Shown: piece after piece, positions 17,805 through 24,898 of the stretch
Numbering within the stretch: the stretch's first letter is position 1
Layout of the letters: each line of letters begins with the position of its first letter
Assembly: GCA_018713605.1 (NCBI GenBank)
Contig: DVOM01000001.1
Coordinates: forward strand, 1 to 64,000
Origin: Scatacola_A faecigallinarum
GTDB taxonomy: Bacteria; Pseudomonadota; Alphaproteobacteria; RF32; CAG-239
Length of the DNA stretch: 64,000 nucleotides
Direction: 5' to 3'
Position numbers and translations under genes: made by a program
Notes under the pieces: generated by a model
Database searches by the model: none
Told to the model about the DNA's origin: nothing
The model's input: the letters and a program-made list of their open reading frames with translations, nothing else

Positions 17805-18621
17805 AGACATTGCTAAGCCACTTCTCAACATAGCGGCGCTTAATCGGCATACTGTTCTCCATCAGCGGATATACCTGTTTGTTGCTGTCCAGAATCATGG
17901 CATGCCCCTTGTCAGCCTTAATCCGGTTCAAAACCGCCCGGTTGCCGGCAAACATGTGGCGGAGAAGCCCTTTTTCGACAATGCAGTCGTCAAAAACATA
18001 CTGCGTCCCGATACCGGAAATTTCCATTGTTCCGTCTGCATAATATACCTGCGAATAAGAAGCAAACCCCTGAAACCCCGTCGGATTCAGCCGGATATCG
18101 GACAAAACCTTTGACAATACGGCATAATCATAACGGTCGGAGCCCGCGCAAATCGGCTTAAACACAGGCTCGGACAACAGCCATTCTCTCTTTGAACCAT
18201 AACCGGGAACCTCTTTTCCCAAAGCCAGCCTCTGGCAGACCGCGTCATCAAGAATAACGTTTTCTTCTTCGTTGACAGCCAGTACTTTCTTAATTCTGTG
18301 ATTATACACAAAATGGTCAAAACCAAGCTGCTCAATCTCATCAAACCAGTTCAGCAGATAAGGGTGTTTTGCACCGAAGACCTTGCGTCCGCCTTCGGTA
18401 TCATAAAGACGGCCGAAAGCAAAGATTACCGGAACGTCAAGCATGTTTGGCGAACGGCCGAACCGGTCATAACTCATCTGACGGTTATATACGATATACA
18501 TACCGTGTTCCCGATACATACGTGCAACAGCTTCCTTAAAAGTTTTCTGTCGCAAAGATCTGTTCAATCCGTCGTTTTCTTCAACCGAATACAACGGAAC
18601 CGTAATAATACTCTGTGCCAT
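17803..18621 (-). CDS. hypothetical protein, 272 aa
   Basis: I do not recognise this protein. It has no signal peptide or membrane helix and is rich in Tyr, Arg and Asp, so it is probably soluble and cytoplasmic. Codon use resembles the neighbours, which argues for a real host gene. Its stop lies at the terminator shared with rnfA, and no ribosome site stands out before the ATG (only AAGTATAT-like sequence), so an alternative start a few codons inside is possible. No function is proposed. Confidence 0.65.
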   Translation of the reverse strand: MAQSIITVPLYSVEENDGLNRSLRQKTFKEAVARMYREHGMYIVYNRQMSYDRFGRSPNMLDVPVIFAFGRLYDTEGGRKVFGAKHPYLLNWFDEIEQLGFDHFVYNHRIKKVLAVNEEENVILDDAVCQRLALGKEVPGYGSKREWLLSEPVFKPICAGSDRYDYAVLSKVLSDIRLNPTGFQGFASYSQVYYADGTMEISGIGTQYVFDDCIVEKGLLRHMFAGNRAVLNRIKADKGHAMILDSNKQVYPLMENSMPIKRRYVEKWLSNV

Positions 18622-18691
18622 ATACTTATTGATTTTAAGTGAATAATAGATTTTTATCTGTCTTCACTTCAATCACTTTTTGACGAAAAAA

Positions 18692-19336
18692 TCAAGATTT
18701 TTTAAGCATATCGGAAATTTTTCGGATAATTTCTTCAAACATTTCGTAAGTCAGCACCCCTGTATTGATGTTGTAACGCGAAGTATGATAGGAATTGACC
18801 ATCAGCAGATTGTGCTTTTCCAGTCGGTGCACCGCGCCGTGAGCAAATTTGAAAGCGGCCTTTTTGTAACCCAGCACGCCCAAAACCGCGCTATGCGCCA
18901 CGCTGCCCAGCGTCAGCACAATCTTCAGGTTTTTCATGTCGCCGATTTCCTCAGTCAGAAACTTTCCGCAGGCATGCACTTCGTCGCCGGTTACCTTATT
19001 CTGCGGCGGCACACAGCGAACCGAATTGGTAACCCTCACGTTTTGCAGTTCGAAACCGTCGTCTTTTCTTTTGCCGTAGTTTCCGGTGGCAAAACCGTAT
19101 TTTTTCAAAATCGGATACAGCACGTCGCCGGCATAATCGTTGGTAAAGGGGCGGGCAGTCTGGTTGGCGCCGTTAAGCCCCGGAGCCAGCCCCACAATCA
19201 GCACCTCTGCCTCTATCGGTCCGAACGGCGGAACCGGACCGTTGTAATACGTCGGAAACTTAGCCATGTTTCCCTTGCGAAACTCGACCAGACGCGGGCA
19301 TTGCGCGCAGTCTTTCGGCGGACAGACAAAAACCAT
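18692..19336 (-). CDS. uracil-DNA glycosylase, family 5 type
   Basis: DNA repair enzyme of 214 aa. Motif A, GLAPGLNGANQTARPFT, and motif B, S-Y-H-T-S-R-Y-N followed by T-G-V-L-T, match family 5 (UdgB-like) glycosylases, which remove uracil and some other damaged bases. An N-terminal C-P-P-K-D-C-A-Q-C with a later Cys probably holds the Fe-S cluster of the family. ATG 19336 is chosen because AAAGGAG lies 9 bases upstream; a longer reading frame from 19393 lacks a site. It is divergent from the outer-membrane protein gene. Confidence 0.85.
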   Translation of the reverse strand: MVFVCPPKDCAQCPRLVEFRKGNMAKFPTYYNGPVPPFGPIEAEVLIVGLAPGLNGANQTARPFTNDYAGDVLYPILKKYGFATGNYGKRKDDGFELQNVRVTNSVRCVPPQNKVTGDEVHACGKFLTEEIGDMKNLKIVLTLGSVAHSAVLGVLGYKKAAFKFAHGAVHRLEKHNLLMVNSYHTSRYNINTGVLTYEMFEEIIRKISDMLKKS

Positions 19337-19542
19337 ACAATCATCTCCTTTAAACTTTTTTATATAATCTATCAGATTATTTGCAGCTTGCACTCTTTAA
19401 ATGCCTTTTTTCACGACTATATTCACAAACAGAAAATATTATAGCCTGTTTTTATAATATTTCCGGCTGCAGTTTTAGAGCGTCAAACCGGTTTAGAATT
19501 GCAGAATATATTCAAACTTAATTTATAAATGGAGTTTACAAT

Positions 19543-20106
19543 ATGAAGAAAACATTACTTTTAGCAGGCGTTGCATGTCTTTTCTCTTTTGGCGCAAATG
19601 CTGCAGATTACAGCCTGAGCGAACTCAGACCTTATGTTGGTTTGGATTATGTTTACACTGACGCCAACATCAAAAAAGAAACCCGCATCAAAACCGACTA
19701 CAATTCCGGAGCCATCAACGCCGGTATCAGATTTTATGACTACCTTGGCCTGGAAGCCTTTTTCCAGCAGTCCGGCGAAAGAAAATCAATGAAAGGCACG
19801 CTGGATCAGACCAAGTCTGAATTTTACGCCTACGGTTTGGATTTGTACGGCTATATGCCCATCGGCTGCGACGGTTTCAATCTCGTCGGCTCTCTGGGTA
19901 TCGCCAACTACAACGTCAAACTGAAATACCGCGGCCATCAGGGCAGCGACGACAAGCAGAGACTCGGCTATCGTGCCGGTGCCGGTATTCAGTATGACTT
20001 CAACGACAACATCTCCGCCCGTGTAATGTACAGATACACTCAGCTGGGCATGAAAGAAGTCAAAAACCTTAACGAAGTTACCGCAGGTCTCAGATATTCT
20101 TTCTGA
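19543..20106 (+). CDS. outer-membrane beta-barrel protein
   Basis: Protein of 187 aa with a clear signal peptide (residues 1-20, cleaved after A-N-A), then alternating strands with aromatic residues and a C-terminal Phe in L-R-Y-S-F, the mark recognised by the outer-membrane assembly machinery. It is small, like an eight-stranded OmpA/OmpX-type or Opa-type barrel. GGAG lies before the start, and it is followed by its own terminator. Specific function is unknown. Confidence 0.78.
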   Translation: MKKTLLLAGVACLFSFGANAADYSLSELRPYVGLDYVYTDANIKKETRIKTDYNSGAINAGIRFYDYLGLEAFFQQSGERKSMKGTLDQTKSEFYAYGLDLYGYMPIGCDGFNLVGSLGIANYNVKLKYRGHQGSDDKQRLGYRAGAGIQYDFNDNISARVMYRYTQLGMKEVKNLNEVTAGLRYSF

Positions 20107-20124
20107 CAGCTTTCTTATCGGCTG

Positions 20125-20157
20125 ACCGCTTCGGACAAAATTCCGAAGCGGTTTTTT
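20125..20157 (+). terminator. rho-independent terminator
   Basis: Perfect 11-bp stem ACCGCTTCGGA / TCCGAAGCGGT (20125-20135, 20142-20152) followed by a T run, directly after the barrel gene. Confidence 0.92.
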
Positions 20158-20206
20158 GTTGACTGTCCGCAATGAAAACAGTAGCTTGAAGACAGGAGAA
20201 AACAGC

Positions 20207-21082
20207 ATGAAAAACCTGTCGAACTACATCGAAACCGTTGGTTTTCTTAAAGAAGGCGACAACTCCGCCGCCGCACGGGGTTTCGACACCGCCTTTCTCG
20301 CCTGGCTGTGCGCGCCCAAAGACCTCGACCGAGGCAAAATACTGAACTTCGCATTGGTCTCATCTATCGGAAGCGCCGACGGCAAACTGTCCGCAGCAGC
20401 AGGAAACCGACGCCTCGACAATATTTGCCGCACCGATGCTCCGGAAGCCGGTTTTGTCCGTTTTATCAGGCAGGAAGAAAACTCAAAGGCTTATCCCGAA
20501 GCTTCGCTTTACATCGACAAACACGGCAAAGAGATTTTTCGTATTCTCAAAAAAATTCATAACCTTAAGCGCAGCGGCTGGCTGGTCGGCGGCGTTTTAA
20601 GTCCTGAATCCGTTGCCGAACACAGCTTTTCGTTGGCTTTGTCCGTGTTGCTGCTCGCACCGGAAAACATAAACAGAGACAAAAGTGTCGCCATGGCATT
20701 GCTCCATGATCTTCAGGAAATTCACACCGGCGACTTCATGCCGTATGACAACATCAGTCCGGAAGAGAAGGGACGTCTGGAACTGAATGCAGCCCGAAAG
20801 ATTGCCCTGACACTGCACAAGCCGGAAATACCGGAACTGTTTGTGGAATATGAAAAAAGCGTCACGCCGGAAAGCCGCCTGGTCAAAGATCTCGACCGTC
20901 TGGACGCCGTTCTGCTCGCCGCCTATTATGACCGGCACCGCCGCACACCGTACCCGCTCTTGCCCGAATTTTTGTCCTATGCCGAGAAAATATACCTCGG
21001 CGGCTACGGCTGCAATATTGTCAAAGACACATACAACCTGCTCAAAAACGAAAACGGCAACCAATCTTGTGCAAATCGCTAA
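20207..21082 (+). CDS. HD-domain phosphohydrolase (YfbR/HDDC2-like)
   Basis: Protein of 291 aa with a C-terminal HD domain: A-E-H-S, then L-L-H-D-L-Q-E-I-H-T-G-D, then K-D-L-D-R-L-D. This pattern matches YfbR/HDDC2-like 5'-deoxynucleotidases, suggesting nucleotide clean-up. Residues 1-105 form an extra N-terminal region that I do not recognise. AGGAG sits 9 bases before ATG 20207, so the in-frame ATG at 20156, inside the terminator region, is rejected. Confidence 0.72.
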   Translation: MKNLSNYIETVGFLKEGDNSAAARGFDTAFLAWLCAPKDLDRGKILNFALVSSIGSADGKLSAAAGNRRLDNICRTDAPEAGFVRFIRQEENSKAYPEASLYIDKHGKEIFRILKKIHNLKRSGWLVGGVLSPESVAEHSFSLALSVLLLAPENINRDKSVAMALLHDLQEIHTGDFMPYDNISPEEKGRLELNAARKIALTLHKPEIPELFVEYEKSVTPESRLVKDLDRLDAVLLAAYYDRHRRTPYPLLPEFLSYAEKIYLGGYGCNIVKDTYNLLKNENGNQSCANR

Positions 21083-21148
21083 TAGGCGTTGCCGCTTTCG
21101 GCCTTTTCTGTTATTAACGATAAAAAAGAACCTTTCGGAGAAAACATC

Positions 21149-21490
21149 ATGAAGAAAAACACCGCCCTTTATATTCTGGCCGTTATCATCTGCCTGTTTC
21201 TGGCGGCCTTTGTCTTTCATGTTCCGGCACTCAGACACCTTTTCCACAATCTTTACGGCATTCTGCAAAGCCCTTATATCCTAGTTTCGGCAGCCGTCTG
21301 CGCATTTCTGTTCATAAATACCAAAAACTATTGGCTGATTATTGCCGGCTGCGGTATTGCAGCAGCTCTGATAATTCAGTTTGCCGTCATCGGACACGGA
21401 GCAGGGCTGTACACCATAGCTGTCCGCGCTCTGGCTTTTGTTACCGTCGTCTATCTGCTGAATCTGGTTAAGGTTATTTTTGCCAAATAA
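21149..21490 (+). CDS. small integral membrane protein, 113 aa
   Basis: Protein made almost wholly of hydrophobic segments, about four helices (residues 6-24, 42-56, 63-80, 88-110). CGGAG lies 9 bases before ATG 21149. It follows the HD gene by 66 bases on the same strand and may share its transcript. No family is recognised, and no function is proposed. Confidence 0.6.
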   Translation: MKKNTALYILAVIICLFLAAFVFHVPALRHLFHNLYGILQSPYILVSAAVCAFLFINTKNYWLIIAGCGIAAALIIQFAVIGHGAGLYTIAVRALAFVTVVYLLNLVKVIFAK

Positions 21491-21617
21491 ACAACCGCCG
21501 TTTGTCTCATTTTCAATACCGAACGTATTTATAAAAGGCGGTCGATATTTTCTTCTTTACATTTCCGCATTCAAAAGATAAGCTGACTGCAGACGCGCAA
21601 ACAACGCGTCCAGGGCG

Positions 21618-21765
21618 TCAGAAACCCTTTTAAATCCAGTCGTTAGCATAACGACTTAAAATTTTATGCCGACTTCTTATGTCTATATTGGACGGATGTC
21701 GGCTAAATAAGGCTTTGTGCCAAATAGGCCGAGCCGTCTTGGATTTATACGGTTTCTGAACATCC
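21618..21765 (+). ncRNA. candidate structured RNA / riboswitch-like leader
   Basis: A multibranched fold is closed by two long-range stems: TCAGAAACC (21618-21626) with GGTTTCTGA (21751-21759), and TAAATCCA (21631-21638) with TGGATTTA (21740-21747). Inside are a 7-bp hairpin (21638-21644 with 21650-21656, sharing one base with the stem), GCCGAC/GTCGGC (21668-21673 with 21698-21703) and a weaker G-C stem near 21711-21735. A terminator follows, then the lipoprotein gene. GAACATCC (21758-21765) can pair with GGATGTTC (21808-21815), covering the ribosome site. It matches no riboswitch class I know; a free-standing sRNA is also possible. Confidence 0.5.
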
Positions 21766-21766
21766 G

Positions 21767-21794
21767 CCCGCTTTTCTAAAAGCGGGTTTGTTTT
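21767..21794 (+). terminator. intrinsic terminator between the structured RNA and the lipoprotein gene
   Basis: CCCGCTTT (21767-21774) pairs with AAAGCGGG (21779-21786), followed by TTTGTTTT. It lies only 26 bases before the start codon, as in a terminating leader. Confidence 0.8.
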
Positions 21795-21819
21795 AACTGA
21801 AAATTAAGGATGTTCTGAA

Positions 21820-22269
21820 ATGAAAAAAATTGCGATAGCGGCCGCTTTAAGCGCAGCGCTTTCGGCCTGCACCTCATTAACCTATCAGGAAAGAAACACC
21901 TTGCGCAGCCTTCAGGCTCAGGGGATAACCGTTGACAAGCCGCTCGGCGGCTGGGAATCTCCGGCCAGTCCGGCAGGAGCGGGACTGTTGAACATTTTGC
22001 CGGGCTTTGGCAACTTTTATCTGGCTTCCGGCAATGGCGGCGACAGCAATCATTATCTTTATGGCTTTCTGAATCTGCTGACCTGGCCGATTTCCGTCGT
22101 CTGGGGCATTCCGGAAGCTGCCGTGGACGCCAATCGCATAAACGAACGCGAGTTGATTTACTATTACACCTTCAATCCGGCCGGGCAGGAAGCGCTCCGG
22201 GCCAAAGGTTATGAAATTACGGCATCGGGACGTCTGGCTGCCGTTCCAGCAACAGGGAAAAATAGATAA
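21820..22269 (+). CDS. putative lipoprotein, 149 aa
   Basis: Short lipoprotein signal: the N-terminus has a hydrophobic A-rich segment and a lipobox L-S-A-C at residues 14-17, so Cys17 would be acylated. The mature protein has a hydrophobic middle (residues 55-105) rich in Gly, Leu and Trp that could sit in or on a membrane. AAGGA is 9 bases before the ATG and is the partner of the possible sequestering helix in the leader. A terminator follows. No clear family. Confidence 0.7.
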   Translation: MKKIAIAAALSAALSACTSLTYQERNTLRSLQAQGITVDKPLGGWESPASPAGAGLLNILPGFGNFYLASGNGGDSNHYLYGFLNLLTWPISVVWGIPEAAVDANRINERELIYYYTFNPAGQEALRAKGYEITASGRLAAVPATGKNR

Positions 22270-22274
22270 TACTC

Positions 22275-22300
22275 AAACCGGGCTTTGTCCCGGTTTTTTT
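22275..22300 (+). terminator. terminator of the lipoprotein gene
   Basis: AACCGGG (22276-22282) pairs with CCCGGTT (22289-22295), followed by a T run. The following bases up to about 22590 show no gene or clear structure. Confidence 0.88.
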
Positions 22301-22593
22301 ACATTTGTTTCCGGTTAAACGGAACAAGCGCCCAGAACGAAGAGAAGCTATAAAATATCACATAAAATAATTTTGCTCGTTCTCAGCCGCCATATTTTTG
22401 GCAATATATTGATTTTACAAAAGAATCGCAAACAATATACCGTTTTATTACGTCACGGCGCGCCAACGCTGCCATCTAATGCCGCCGTTGCGCATTACAC
22501 AAATTGCGGCAACAGTTTTCTTTGCGACAGTTAACTTTTGACAAAACGCATAACCAATTGAAAAGACAAGAATAATAAGAGGGAACACACCAC

Positions 22594-22622
22594 TTGACAA
22601 GCATATATTTGTCGCATAATAT
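22594..22622 (+). promoter_or_regulatory. sigma70-like promoter overlapping the left att site
   Basis: TTGACA (22594-22599) is followed by either CATAAT after 15 bases or TAATAT after 17 bases. The -10 part lies inside the dif-like sequence, so integration changes what this promoter drives. Confidence 0.4.
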
Positions 22623-22637
22623 ATGTTATGTATATAA
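22611..22637. other. attL: dif-like site at the left end of the prophage
   Basis: CGCATAA (22613-22619), a 6-base centre TATATG (22620-22625), then TTATGTATATAA. This has the arm-centre-arm form of XerC/XerD dif sites (E. coli arms end in CGCATAA and start with TTATG). The 11 bases TATATGTTATG recur exactly at the right end (30862-30872); 20 of 23 bases match overall. No integrase gene lies in the element, as expected for phages that use host Xer recombinases. Confidence 0.72.
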
Positions 22638-22674
22638 GCACATCTACATAACTAAAAAAATCATTGAAAATCAA

Positions 22675-22704
22675 TTTACTAAATATTTACGAGTTATGTA
22701 TAAT
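22675..22704 (+). promoter_or_regulatory. promoter of the rightward phage gene
   Basis: TTTACT (22675-22680), an 18-base spacer and a perfect TATAAT (22699-22704), 44 bases before the ATG at 22748. An AGTTATGTATAA element overlaps the -10, and an inverted copy CTACATAACT lies at about 22644-22653. Both resemble the operator repeats near the repressor gene. Confidence 0.55.
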
Positions 22705-22747
22705 AAATTAAGTCTTTGTTATTAATTCAAAAAAATACGGTTCAAAA

Positions 22748-23191
22748 ATGATAGACTTAAAAAACATCGAAAATATTAAAGCAAATATAAATAAAAAAAT
22801 AATTAAAATCTCTGCAGAAATAAAAGAACTCGAACAACTCTCATCAGAATTAAACAACACTGCTGCAGAACACAACAGAGAAGCAATAAAACGCAACCCC
22901 TATATCGTCAAACGTGTTATAAAACACATCGCTAACGGTATGTGCCAACGTGATGCAATTCTTCTTACTGCCGATGAACTCGGAGAACCAACCTCACGCG
23001 TTGAAGTGCTTTTTAAAGACCAAAAATATTTCATGTCGGCCTTGTTATTATTTTCCAAAAAATACGCTTGCGAAAGACTGAAAAAAGCTGGTTATACTGC
23101 AAAAGAAATAGGAAAAGTGCTGGGCGTATCAGAAAACCACATTTACAAGTTATTAAAAGCCGTCCCTAATTTCTGGGGTCTACGCTTTTAA
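22748..23191 (+). CDS. phage coiled-coil / helix-turn-helix protein
   Basis: Protein of 147 aa at the left end of the prophage, the only gene of that end on the + strand. Residues 1-45 are a Lys/Ile/Glu-rich coiled coil. Residues about 112-136 form a helix-turn-helix (AGYTAKEIGKVLGVSENHIY). This suggests a DNA-binding dimer, perhaps a late or excision regulator. Base composition is much more AT-rich than the host genes. I recognise no named family; the regulatory role is inferred from the HTH and the position beside attL. Confidence 0.65.
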   Translation: MIDLKNIENIKANINKKIIKISAEIKELEQLSSELNNTAAEHNREAIKRNPYIVKRVIKHIANGMCQRDAILLTADELGEPTSRVEVLFKDQKYFMSALLLFSKKYACERLKKAGYTAKEIGKVLGVSENHIYKLLKAVPNFWGLRF

Positions 23192-23450
23192 TTTTCCCAG
23201 TAATTTTCAGAAGTTACCGGGTTAAAAAGAAAGGGGGCGTGCGCCCCCCTTCCCACTTGATTACAACAAGATAATCAAGATTTTAATGATTAATTTTATT
23301 AATAAAATAATCATTTTGACTCCTTTCTTGTTGCGAAAGGAGTTGATAAACCTAAAAAAGCAATTAATTATCTATATTGACAACAAAAGCTTTATAGGCT
23401 ATCATATAACCATCATGAGAGAAGTTATACGTCAACTCCTTTCAGACGTT
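23192..23450. other. non-coding phage region rich in hairpins
   Basis: Between the two converging phage transcription units. A GC hairpin (GGGGGCGTGCGCCCCC) lies at about 23235-23250. A near-perfect AT palindrome spans 23285-23315. A 9-bp inverted repeat ACTCCTTTC / GAAAGGAGT is at 23319-23327 and 23335-23343, and ACTCCTTTC recurs at 23435-23443. I see no convincing gene. It may contain terminators, a small RNA or a replication or packaging signal. Confidence 0.5.
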
Positions 23451-23484
23451 AAAAAGGCTTGATGCTGCAACATCAAGCCTTTTT
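23451..23484. terminator. bidirectional terminator at the end of the phage late operon
   Basis: Perfect 14-bp stem: AAAAAGGCTTGATG (23451-23464) with CATCAAGCCTTTTT (23471-23484) around a 6-base loop. It ends the leftward late genes at 23496. Confidence 0.93.
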
Positions 23485-23495
23485 CTTATATCACA

Positions 23496-23642
23496 CTAGC
23501 AAAAGAAATCAAGACATTTGTCTACAAAGTCTTTTTTAGGCTGCACAGAGCGTTTTTTCTTTTTTAAGGTAGTTTTCCGCTTGTAAGACGTTTTCGCTCT
23601 GGCTGCCGATTTTTTCCGCGTTTTTGTCGTTCTTTTTGCCAT
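23496..23642 (-). CDS. very basic small phage protein, 48 aa
   Basis: A 48-residue frame in which about 20 of the first 37 residues are Lys or Arg, with Thr and Ser between them, followed by an acidic-hydrophobic tail ending D-F-F-C. It looks like a DNA-condensing or nucleoid protein packed inside a virion. The ATG is preceded by GGGGG about 6 bases upstream and lies just after the stop of the upstream gene, so coupled translation is likely. It is the last gene of the leftward late operon. Function is inferred from composition only. Confidence 0.65.
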   Translation of the reverse strand: MAKRTTKTRKKSAARAKTSYKRKTTLKKKKRSVQPKKDFVDKCLDFFC

Positions 23643-23643
23643 A

Positions 23644-23784
23644 TTAACCCCCGATTAGTGATGTTAAGATGTTGATGATTGCTTCAGGCGCGGACAGCGC
23701 ACCGGTAAGAACGCCGGCAATTGCCGTCGCGATTCCCGCCCAAAAGCCCCGATTTTTCAATTTACTTAAGATTGAAACCAGCAT
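23644..23784 (-). CDS. small phage membrane protein (possible holin)
   Basis: A 46-aa protein: a short basic start, then one long helix rich in Ala, Gly and Ile (residues 12-45). AGGAGATAC lies before ATG 23784, which overlaps the end of the preceding gene by 19 bases. Size and position near the cell-wall hydrolase gene suggest a holin or a virion-membrane protein; the sequence cannot separate these. An in-frame start at 23835 is rejected because it would lie deep in the upstream gene without a ribosome site. Confidence 0.55.
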   Translation of the reverse strand: MLVSILSKLKNRGFWAGIATAIAGVLTGALSAPEAIINILTSLIGG

Positions 23785-23918
23785 TTTTTCTGTATCTCCT
23801 GTATTTCTTTGACTTCGTGTTCGATGATTGCGCAACGCTTGTCAAAACGGCCGTACAACAGCAAAACGGCGACCAGCGTTGGCGAATTTCCCAAAATATT
23901 TATAAAAAGCTCTTCCAT
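23766..23918 (-). CDS. small phage protein with membrane helix and coiled tail, 50 aa
   Basis: A 50-residue frame: an N-terminal hydrophobic helix (residues 3-23), then a charged helical tail (E-H-E-V-K-E-I-Q-E-I-Q). This is like small lysis-accessory or holin-associated proteins. It starts 3 bases after the upstream gene stop, with AGGTC-type sequence upstream, and overlaps the next gene by 19 bases. Packed spacing on both sides supports its reality. No family is recognised. Confidence 0.5.
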   Translation of the reverse strand: MEELFINILGNSPTLVAVLLLYGRFDKRCAIIEHEVKEIQEIQKKCWFQS

Positions 23919-23920
23919 GT

Positions 23921-24103
23921 CTATTTGACCTTTTTGTAGATATAATAAGCCCCCAAGCCAAGCGCGACTAATAGCGTTTTATCCCACCAGCTGACATTCG
24001 TTCCGGAAGAACTGTCGACAACCGGCTCGTCCGTCGCTTTTTCGTAGACAATACCGATAACAAAACTTGCTAAACCGCTTGCTATCCAACCTAAAACCGG
24101 CAT
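23921..24103 (-). CDS. small phage membrane protein, 60 aa
   Basis: Protein of 60 aa with two hydrophobic helices (residues 3-19 and 42-56) joined by a polar acidic loop and ending in a Lys-rich tail (Y-K-K-V-K). GGAG lies about 10 bases before the ATG. Located between the hydrolase and the tiny lysis-like genes; could be a holin (two helices) or a virion membrane protein. No family recognised. Confidence 0.6.
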   Translation of the reverse strand: MPVLGWIASGLASFVIGIVYEKATDEPVVDSSSGTNVSWWDKTLLVALGLGAYYIYKKVK

Positions 24104-24114
24104 TTTTTAATCTC

Positions 24115-24615
24115 CTACGCGTAAAAAGTATGATTCCCAATACTGGCGACTTGCGTCATTTTTGACGCCCAGGACGGAACCTTTGACAAGGAACCAAGTG
24201 CCAGATAATTCGTTGCGCCGTTCGTAATGTCCGGCATGGTTCCGGCATAAATGGCCTTTGCCAGCGATTGCGCTAGGGCGAAATTGCTGTCTGCAGATGT
24301 TACGGCTAAAAGTTTTGGCCGGTTCGGGTCGTCGGCATTCCAGCAGCTGAACTGATATTTTTTTAAAACAACGTCTTTCGGCGTTGCACCGTACCAGCTC
24401 CCAGCTTTAACGCGATTCATGATAACATGACCGACGGCGCGCATGCCCGTTGCCCCCTCGCCTCTGGCTTCGCCCCACATTGTCCGCGCCATGTAATCAA
24501 TTTGTTCGTCGTCGTTCGTCAAAATCTTCTTCCCTGATAGAAAAATCAGGTAACCTACAAAACCAAAAAACAAGGCTGCTTTTAGATTACCTGCCAAGTT
24601 CCGCCTCCAGCTCAT
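24115..24615 (-). CDS. phage cell-wall hydrolase, SleB/CwlJ type
   Basis: Protein of 166 aa. A membrane helix (about residues 11-28) precedes a SleB-type hydrolase domain: R-T-M-W-G-E-A-R-G-E-G with the expected catalytic Glu at residue 49, then V-I-M-N-R-V and Q-F-S-C-W-N. Such enzymes cut peptidoglycan in spore lysis and phage entry or release. A TTG at 24597 with GGAGG 6 bases upstream may be the true start (160 aa), because ATG 24615 has no good ribosome site. The anchor suits a membrane-containing virion or a signal-arrest endolysin. Confidence 0.82.
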   Translation of the reverse strand: MSWRRNLAGNLKAALFFGFVGYLIFLSGKKILTNDDEQIDYMARTMWGEARGEGATGMRAVGHVIMNRVKAGSWYGATPKDVVLKKYQFSCWNADDPNRPKLLAVTSADSNFALAQSLAKAIYAGTMPDITNGATNYLALGSLSKVPSWASKMTQVASIGNHTFYA

Positions 24616-24898
24616 TTATACGAGCGCGCCAAGTTGCCCGTTGTCCGATAATATCCGCATATTCTTCAGGCGTTGCCGCCCCCTCGGCGATTTTGATAAC
24701 GGCGTAATCCGTTTCTGAAAGCTTTTTCTTTAATTCGATGATTTCGGCGGCCGCCAATTCTGCAGCGGTCGGCGCCGGAATAGCAACAATAACATAGTCA
24801 TCGCCCTGTTTTGTTATAGTCGCGCCATTTTTGTAACACCAGATAGCCGCGGACGTGTAGTTTTCTTTTGTTAGTTTTTCGCCTATTTTATGCTCCAT
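24587..24898 (-). CDS. phage protein with tail-fibre-assembly-like C-terminus
   Basis: Protein of 103 aa from ATG 24898, with GGAGGG about 9 bases upstream; the start overlaps the previous gene by 11 bases. The C-terminal half (I-I-E-L-K-K-K-L-S-E-T-D-Y, then I-A-E-G-A-A-T-P-E-E-Y, then a W-R-A-R-I-N-E-L-E helix) resembles a segment common in tailed-phage proteins encoded beside tail fibres. It probably assists or stabilises the spike encoded just upstream. The resemblance is from memory of these families, not an alignment. Confidence 0.6.
   Translation of the reverse strand: MEHKIGEKLTKENYTSAAIWCYKNGATITKQGDDYVIVAIPAPTAAELAAAEIIELKKKLSETDYAVIKIAEGAATPEEYADIIGQRATWRARINELEAELGR

Noticed and set aside
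23286..23462. A 58-codon + strand frame in the phage convergence region
   Set aside because: No ribosome site, it runs through three hairpins and ends in the terminator stem, so I treat it as a chance frame.
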